From Bdellovibrionota bacterium (GTDB lineage: Bacteria > Bdellovibrionota > Bdellovibrionia > Bdellovibrionales > Bdellovibrionaceae), in the NCBI GenBank assembly GCA_963170155.1, contig CAUJGP010000015.1, forward strand, positions 124,001-188,000: a DNA stretch of 64,000 nucleotides, in the 5' to 3' direction. Under the pieces are notes generated by a model. The model did no database searches. It worked only from the letters and a program-made list of their open reading frames with translations, and had not been told where the DNA came from. Positions 59,797 through 64,000 of this stretch are shown piece after piece; the first letter of the stretch is position 1; each line of letters starts with the position of its first letter. The translations under genes were made by a program, and so were the position numbers.

Positions 59797-61044
59797 TTAT
59801 TCGTCAGAGAGAACACCCATTTCATATAAACCTCGAACAAAGTTTTTAAGTGCTTTGCTCTCTCGCTTAGAGGTTTTAGGGTGTGTATTGTATATTTTGG
59901 CCTGCATGGCTATTCTTAATATGCTATTGTATTCTTTAGTAATTAAAAAAGAAAGACGCTCTAATTCAGATCCATTTGAGTCTTCTAAAAAACATTGACT
60001 GCGCAGGTTTCTGGATAATTCAATTAAATGCCGAAATAATTCGATATTTTGGTCTATTGTATCTTTTGCTGATTTTTCAAAGATACGACTGCCTAGGAAT
60101 TCATTCGTAAAATTTACTATTTCTTTACGACTCAAGTTCTCTAAATAACAAGTCTCTGTCCATTTTTTACATAAATTTTCCAACATTATTTTGGCCATAA
60201 TTTTGAGATCTGCGACAAGAATGATATTCTGTAATAATGGCCCTTGTAAGTAAAGAGCTTGATCCAAGGTAAATCCTTGTTGAGGTTCGCTGAGCAATAA
60301 TGCCGTCAGTTTCTGGAGAATTTCATTGCTCATGCCTGACTCAAAATTCAATTGTAGATGTCTGAATGCTTCGTGTATTAAAAGACCCTTTTGATTGGGC
60401 AAAGACAAGTGATCAAAGGATTCTTTTTCAATAAAAACTCCAAGACCTGGAATGTAATGCGCGACTTGTTTAAAATTTTTTTTATTAATTTTAACCTCAT
60501 AGGAAGGAATAAAGACCATTTGGTTTTTAAACATCAATTTTGATTTAACGTAATAAATAGGTAACTGCTTAAGAGCATCAGTCACAAATTTAAATATAAT
60601 GGGGGATGAATTTTTCCATTTCTCAATAGAGCTAATAGTTTCAAAAATAATTGGTGAATTTGAGTTTATTAAAGAATCAAAACCATGGTCCATGTAGGAA
60701 GGTGTTTCTGGGAGAATAAAACCTTTCTCCTTTGAATTAAAAGCTTGGCGATTATGTAAATAAAGATCTAGTAATCCTGTGGTTTTGGCAGTTTCCACCA
60801 AACTGCCTCCACCACTATCGACGCCGCCGGCCACTTTCATTTCATTGATGGGTTGATTTTCTTGAGATAAATTACTTAAAGATGATTGCAAATCATTGTT
60901 ATCTATAACTTTTCGTCCCAGAAGTTTTTCTATTAAAAATTTAGTTTGCTGATAATTAGCATCAATACTGTCTAAAGTTTTTCCATAGCAAATATTTGTC
61001 AGTATTATTAAAAATAAACTCAAACCTATTGCAATAAATCTCAT
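59797..61044 (-). CDS. Secreted protein with a HE-x3-H motif, downstream of the TIGR02147 regulator
   Basis: 415 residues with a signal peptide (LFLIILTNICYG). A Gly-rich element (VAGGVDSGGGSLVE, about 71-84) and the motif HEAFRH at 224-229 resemble secreted Bdellovibrionota proteins. HEAFRH is one residue longer than a zinc HExxH, so metalloprotease activity is doubtful. Four cysteines lie in the C-terminal third. It is 92 bases downstream of the TIGR02147 gene on the same strand, a common arrangement for such regulators and a secreted partner. A hypothetical protein otherwise. Confidence 0.65.
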   Translation of the reverse strand: MRFIAIGLSLFLIILTNICYGKTLDSIDANYQQTKFLIEKLLGRKVIDNNDLQSSLSNLSQENQPINEMKVAGGVDSGGGSLVETAKTTGLLDLYLHNRQAFNSKEKGFILPETPSYMDHGFDSLINSNSPIIFETISSIEKWKNSSPIIFKFVTDALKQLPIYYVKSKLMFKNQMVFIPSYEVKINKKNFKQVAHYIPGLGVFIEKESFDHLSLPNQKGLLIHEAFRHLQLNFESGMSNEILQKLTALLLSEPQQGFTLDQALYLQGPLLQNIILVADLKIMAKIMLENLCKKWTETCYLENLSRKEIVNFTNEFLGSRIFEKSAKDTIDQNIELFRHLIELSRNLRSQCFLEDSNGSELERLSFLITKEYNSILRIAMQAKIYNTHPKTSKRESKALKNFVRGLYEMGVLSDE

Positions 61045-61136
61045 TGATTTCTCCCAAGCCTCTAAGAGTGCAATTTATATGCTTGAAATAAAATGATGAT
61101 ATTCACTTGTATTAGCTTCCGAAGAAATTCAGATTA

Positions 61137-61955
61137 TTATTCCTTTGATGGTTCGATCCAAAGCCAATCAATATTTAAAAAAGCGACTTCTTCGGCCTTG
61201 GATTCTTTGGCCACTTCGATCACTTCTTTTATGGAACTCAAAAGGTTTTCTCGAATCTTTAAAAAATCCTTTTTTGAAAGTGATATTGGGGCTGTGAATG
61301 CCAGTTCCTCTCTTCTGATATTCTCATGGCGTTGTAAGGCTTTTATCCGCCAATTCATATGATGCTTTATGATAAAAGGAGAATCACCAGAAAGATGAGT
61401 GTGAGCTTCTCCTAACTTATAGAGTCCATCCTCTAACAGAATAAGTCCGGCACGTTCTAGAAAATCCACATAGTTCGATGCCTTTTTTCGTCCTAGATGA
61501 AATTGTAGACCAATTTCATCTAATGTTTTTCCTGGATCTATGGAACAAAAAAGTCGAATAGCAGAGTAGAGCCAAGTTGAATAAAAAATAGCGCTATCTT
61601 CTTTCGTTAAGATACTAGGTTTATTAAGATGTTTAGATACAGTGAGCATTGACGATTTTAGCTCTTCGATTTCATTCTTAAAATAATTTTTGACATTCAC
61701 CGTGCCAGCTCGATCTTTTTGCACTAATAACAGAAAAAACTTTTTCTCTATTTTAGTGAGCTGTAAATATTCAGTTATAGCATAGCTTTGTTCAACATTA
61801 AAATCCTTAGTGCCAGCAAGAACCTGAGACACAAAAGTAGAATGTACGCGTATAAACTTAGCGAGTTTACCAATTTCGCCCCGTCCTCTCGGTGAACGTT
61901 TGGCGAGATAAAATCGAATAAAATGACGGTAATTTTCAATATTTAAAACTTCCAT
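61137..61955 (-). CDS. TIGR02147 (DUF4423) family regulator
   Basis: 272 residues. The N-terminal block NYRHFIRFYLAKRSPRGRG is followed by an HTH-like segment (IGKLAKFIRVHSTFVSQVLAG ... SYAITEYLQLTKIEKKFFL) that defines the family, and then by a second winged-helix-like region (LDEIGLQFHLGRKKASNYVDF) and a C-terminal charged part. These regulators are abundant in Bdellovibrionota and Fibrobacteres, and often sit next to secreted proteins. The ribosome site AAAGGA is good. A sigma-28-like promoter lies 34 bases before the start. Confidence 0.85.
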   Translation of the reverse strand: MEVLNIENYRHFIRFYLAKRSPRGRGEIGKLAKFIRVHSTFVSQVLAGTKDFNVEQSYAITEYLQLTKIEKKFFLLLVQKDRAGTVNVKNYFKNEIEELKSSMLTVSKHLNKPSILTKEDSAIFYSTWLYSAIRLFCSIDPGKTLDEIGLQFHLGRKKASNYVDFLERAGLILLEDGLYKLGEAHTHLSGDSPFIIKHHMNWRIKALQRHENIRREELAFTAPISLSKKDFLKIRENLLSSIKEVIEVAKESKAEEVAFLNIDWLWIEPSKE

Positions 61956-61995
61956 TATATCCTTTAAATATAACTCTTTATATTATAATAGTGAC

Positions 61996-62022
61996 TTATC
62001 GGTTATATTTTAGATTCCTTTA
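61996..62022 (-). promoter_or_regulatory. Sigma-28 (FliA)-like promoter of the TIGR02147 gene
   Basis: Minus strand: TAAAGGAA (62022-62015), 11 bases, ACCGATAA (62003-61996). Predicted start near 61989, leaving a 34-base leader that carries the AAAGGA ribosome site of the ATG at 61955. Confidence 0.6.
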
Positions 62023-62125
62023 TGACTAAATACATAGCGACATTTGATTCAATGCATCATATAAATGTTTTACCTTTTTGCAATTAAGGAAGTGAATGTA
62101 ACTTTAACCACCTATAAGGATTTTT

Positions 62126-62524
62126 ATGAAACTTTTTATAACTATTAATTATATTATTTTCTTCTTACAATCTCAAGTTTTTGCTCATGTAACTCAAACC
62201 ACTTATTATGATGGAGTTAGAATTGAAAGATTATATTCAAATATTAAAAAGGCACACAAGACGTGGTGTATTGATTTCCAAGAGATTGGTGTAATAGAAG
62301 GGCAGATCTTTGCAAGAGATTATTTAGCACCTGTTCATAATGACAGTAACCTTGATCTCGATGATGCCCTCACCATGTTTGAACATATGTTATCTCATGA
62401 TACGATGTTGAGAATTAGATATGACATTAAAAATCCATATTCAAAAAGAAAAACAAATTATACAAAAAATGAGACTTGTCATTTTTTAAAACAGTTATCT
62501 CAAAAATACTCAATGAAATTTTAA
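62126..62524 (+). CDS. Small secreted protein of unknown function
   Basis: 132 residues with a signal peptide (FITINYIIFFLQSQVFA) and two cysteines (TWCIDFQ, ETCHFLK) that may pair. No family recognised. TAAGGATTT precedes the ATG. An intrinsic terminator lies 84 bases after the stop. It is divergent from the TIGR02147 gene. Confidence 0.65.
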   Translation: MKLFITINYIIFFLQSQVFAHVTQTTYYDGVRIERLYSNIKKAHKTWCIDFQEIGVIEGQIFARDYLAPVHNDSNLDLDDALTMFEHMLSHDTMLRIRYDIKNPYSKRKTNYTKNETCHFLKQLSQKYSMKF

Positions 62525-62608
62525 AGGAACTCAATAGATAATATTGTAGGTATGCTACTTACAATGAAGAGAGTTAAATTTGGATTTAATATTGATTTGA
62601 ATATACTA

Positions 62609-62636
62609 GAAGCGGTCTCAAACCCGCTTCTTTTTT
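62609..62636 (+). terminator. Intrinsic terminator
   Basis: GAAGCGG (62609-62615) and CCGCTTC (62624-62630) form a stem with an eight-base loop, followed by six T. It serves the gene at 62126. Confidence 0.8.
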
Positions 62637-62674
62637 AAGGGTGCTATACCTAGATCAAACCCTTCCCTCTTGGG

Positions 62675-64000
62675 TCAATAAAGAGGAATTTTTAAATCTA
62701 TAGATAAATGCTGTTTAAAACTCTTTCTCAATAAATTATGATCTTGTTTTGTTATTGCATAATCTTCTTTAAACTTTCCATCTAAATAATAATTGATCGA
62801 TTGATTAATTATTATTCTTTCTTCTTGAAGACTTTTTAGTTTCTCACTGTTGTTAAATTTTTTCATCAAAGTATCCATATCTTTTGATGAGGGAAGTCCA
62901 TATCCTCCTTCGTCAATATTAAAAAGCTTGATTAAGTATCCAGGCGACTGTGTTAAAATAATGGAGTTTTGAAGCATCTCTATTAACTCCTTAGAAGTTA
63001 TCGAAACTTTATTATCAAATTTCACTTCATAAGAGGGTTCATGTCCCACACCTGATTCATTCCCTCTCTTGTCTAGGTTAAGAATAGCCTTCGAAAATCT
63101 TAATTGTTCATTATTATCAAGAACTTTATTTTCTAACAAAAAAAGAGAATTAATAACATTCGCATTAAAATGAATCTTATTGTCTAGAGCATCATGAATC
63201 AATTTCTGTCTCTCGCTGGCCGGTAATAAAAAGTAATTTTCTACTGTCATTTTTCTAGGTATAATTTCATTTTTTTTCAAAATATTTATCGCATCCTCAT
63301 AATTTTGTTGCATTGATGGAAAGTAGTAACCTTTTTGGACGGCTTCCTTTTCGTCAAATAGATATTTTTCTTCTCCAATTCCAGTTTTTATGAGCTCCTT
63401 ATAAAGAGAATCTGGGCGCGATATGCTTAATTCTTGAATTGCCTTATTGAGGGGCAATCCCCTTTTTAAGACTTGTAATGTTTCGTCAGCACAATTGTTG
63501 GTGAAAAACTTGTATTTTCCTTCATAGGTCCATTGTGATTCAATAATCGCCTTCAATAAAGTTTCTATTTCATTTCGACTTAATTTTAGGGGTAAACTTT
63601 TAATCCCACGTAATTCACCTTTAGTGTATTCACGGATGATAGAACTCATATAAAAGACAAATTCAATTGATGGATATAGGCCATTAATGCCGTTCAAAGA
63701 AATCATTTTCAAATCAGTCACTAAGGCCCTAAAACTGATAACAAGATGATGATTAATGTCTTTTAGACAATCTTCGTTAACAACTTTTCGCGAAGGTTTG
63801 CAAATAATCAAACGAAGCATAGAGTGGCCGAACTTACTAAAACTCTCATTTCCTTTTCCTGCAAACAGATAATGAATGGCATAAACCTTTGAAAAATCTA
63901 TTTTTATAAAAGGTGAAAGTAACTTTTCTTGAACGGTAGAGGACAGAAAAATGGTATTATTACTTTGACAAGAATATCTTTTAAAAGGTCTTTCCTTAAA
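62675..64000 (-). CDS. DUF4105/Lnb-like protein, 5' end outside the window
   Basis: The frame is open from the window edge (codon 64000-63998) through the stop at 62675, about 441 residues. The DUF4105/Lnb N-terminal signatures are present: VYAIHYLFAGKGNESFSKFG then GHSMLRL (family His) and FFTNNCADETLQVL (family Cys). The ATG at 63820 is internal because the GHS motif lies just before it. In Lnb this domain belongs to an envelope acyltransferase; related papain-like proteins act in the periplasm. The C-terminal half has Lys/Glu-rich helices without known match. Its last codons are duplicated at 57270-57329. Confidence 0.7.
   Translation of the reverse strand, partial: FKERPFKRYSCQSNNTIFLSSTVQEKLLSPFIKIDFSKVYAIHYLFAGKGNESFSKFGHSMLRLIICKPSRKVVNEDCLKDINHHLVISFRALVTDLKMISLNGINGLYPSIEFVFYMSSIIREYTKGELRGIKSLPLKLSRNEIETLLKAIIESQWTYEGKYKFFTNNCADETLQVLKRGLPLNKAIQELSISRPDSLYKELIKTGIGEEKYLFDEKEAVQKGYYFPSMQQNYEDAINILKKNEIIPRKMTVENYFLLPASERQKLIHDALDNKIHFNANVINSLFLLENKVLDNNEQLRFSKAILNLDKRGNESGVGHEPSYEVKFDNKVSITSKELIEMLQNSIILTQSPGYLIKLFNIDEGGYGLPSSKDMDTLMKKFNNSEKLKSLQEERIIINQSINYYLDGKFKEDYAITKQDHNLLRKSFKQHLSIDLKIPLY
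62701..62760. repeat. 60-bp direct repeat, parental copy
   Basis: Matches 57270-57329 with two mismatches. It lies at the 3' end of the DUF4105-like gene, so this is the probable source of the shorter copy. Confidence 0.7.

Noticed and set aside
60357-60375. HEAFRH as an active zinc protease site
   Set aside because: The spacing is HE-x3-H, not HE-x2-H, and no third ligand is evident.
1-64000. tRNA, rRNA and CRISPR features
   Set aside because: I saw no cloverleaf-like sequence with TTCGANTC arms, no rRNA segments and no regularly spaced repeats.

Overview
The window looks like chromosome from a low-to-mid GC Gram-negative bacterium of the Bdellovibrionota type. This is inferred from the gene mix, not from a marker gene. 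The signs are many short-lipobox secreted lipoproteins (including a QNC lipobox), a TIGR02147/DUF4423 regulator, an active/inactive M16 protease pair, a full MoxR-DUF58-Bat operon, a FecR-domain surface protein, a fused isobutyryl-CoA mutase and several CGATAA-type (sigma-28-like) promoters. There are no rRNA, tRNA or CRISPR features that I can support.

Layout. 0-5.5 kb (minus strand): 5' part of mutS, two M16 peptidases, rlmH and a lipoprotein. 5.8-11.4 kb (plus): metG, a membrane pyrophosphatase and three tandem small lipoproteins with a shared C-terminal signature. 11.5-15.1 kb: an orphan coding remnant, an OmpA-like protein and a von Willebrand A (vWA) lipoprotein. 15.1-16.3 kb: a 1.2 kb non-coding stretch with two strong hairpins leading into an Rnk-like gene. 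16.9-21.3 kb: a secreted lysozyme-fold protein with partner, a tRNA dihydrouridine synthase and a DEAD-box helicase. 21.4-31 kb (minus): a membrane-anchored HExxH protease, then a seven-gene translationally coupled moxR-DUF58-DUF4381-like-batA-batB-batC-batD operon. 31.3-38 kb (plus): a catalytically dead HtpX-like membrane protein, DUF1844, DegP/HtrA, an LtaS-type phosphoglycerol transferase and a PAS histidine kinase with a secreted partner. 38-43 kb (minus): icmF, enoyl-CoA hydratase and 3-hydroxyacyl-CoA dehydrogenase. 43.6-46.2 kb (minus): rhomboid, HIT and SppA. 46.5-48.3 kb: a nuclease/phosphatase-fold protein and a response regulator. 48.5-57 kb: a FecR/repeat protein diverging from a three-gene SpoIIE phosphatase / RsbW-like / STAS partner-switch operon, then a Gln-rich lipoprotein.

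57.1-64 kb is an accessory patchwork. It holds a fragment of a formylglycine-generating-enzyme-like domain, an IS5-family transposase 3' fragment, a 76-bp direct repeat sitting at gene-truncation points, a 60-bp copy of the 3' end of the gene at the right edge, a toxin-antitoxin-like pair with a third membrane-protein gene, a TIGR02147 regulator with a secreted protein, and a DUF4105/Lnb-like protein cut by the window end.

The most interesting regulatory signal is a set of TAAAG-N11-CGATAA elements with exact 11-base spacing. They lie upstream of the FecR gene (51504, minus), the partner-switch operon (51787, plus) and the TIGR02147 gene (61955, minus), with a weaker one before the toxin-antitoxin operon (59408, minus). 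The first two would start transcription almost at the ATG of genes that lack a Shine-Dalgarno sequence. This suggests that a flagellar-type sigma factor drives the FecR protein and the partner-switch module together, with leaderless mRNAs.
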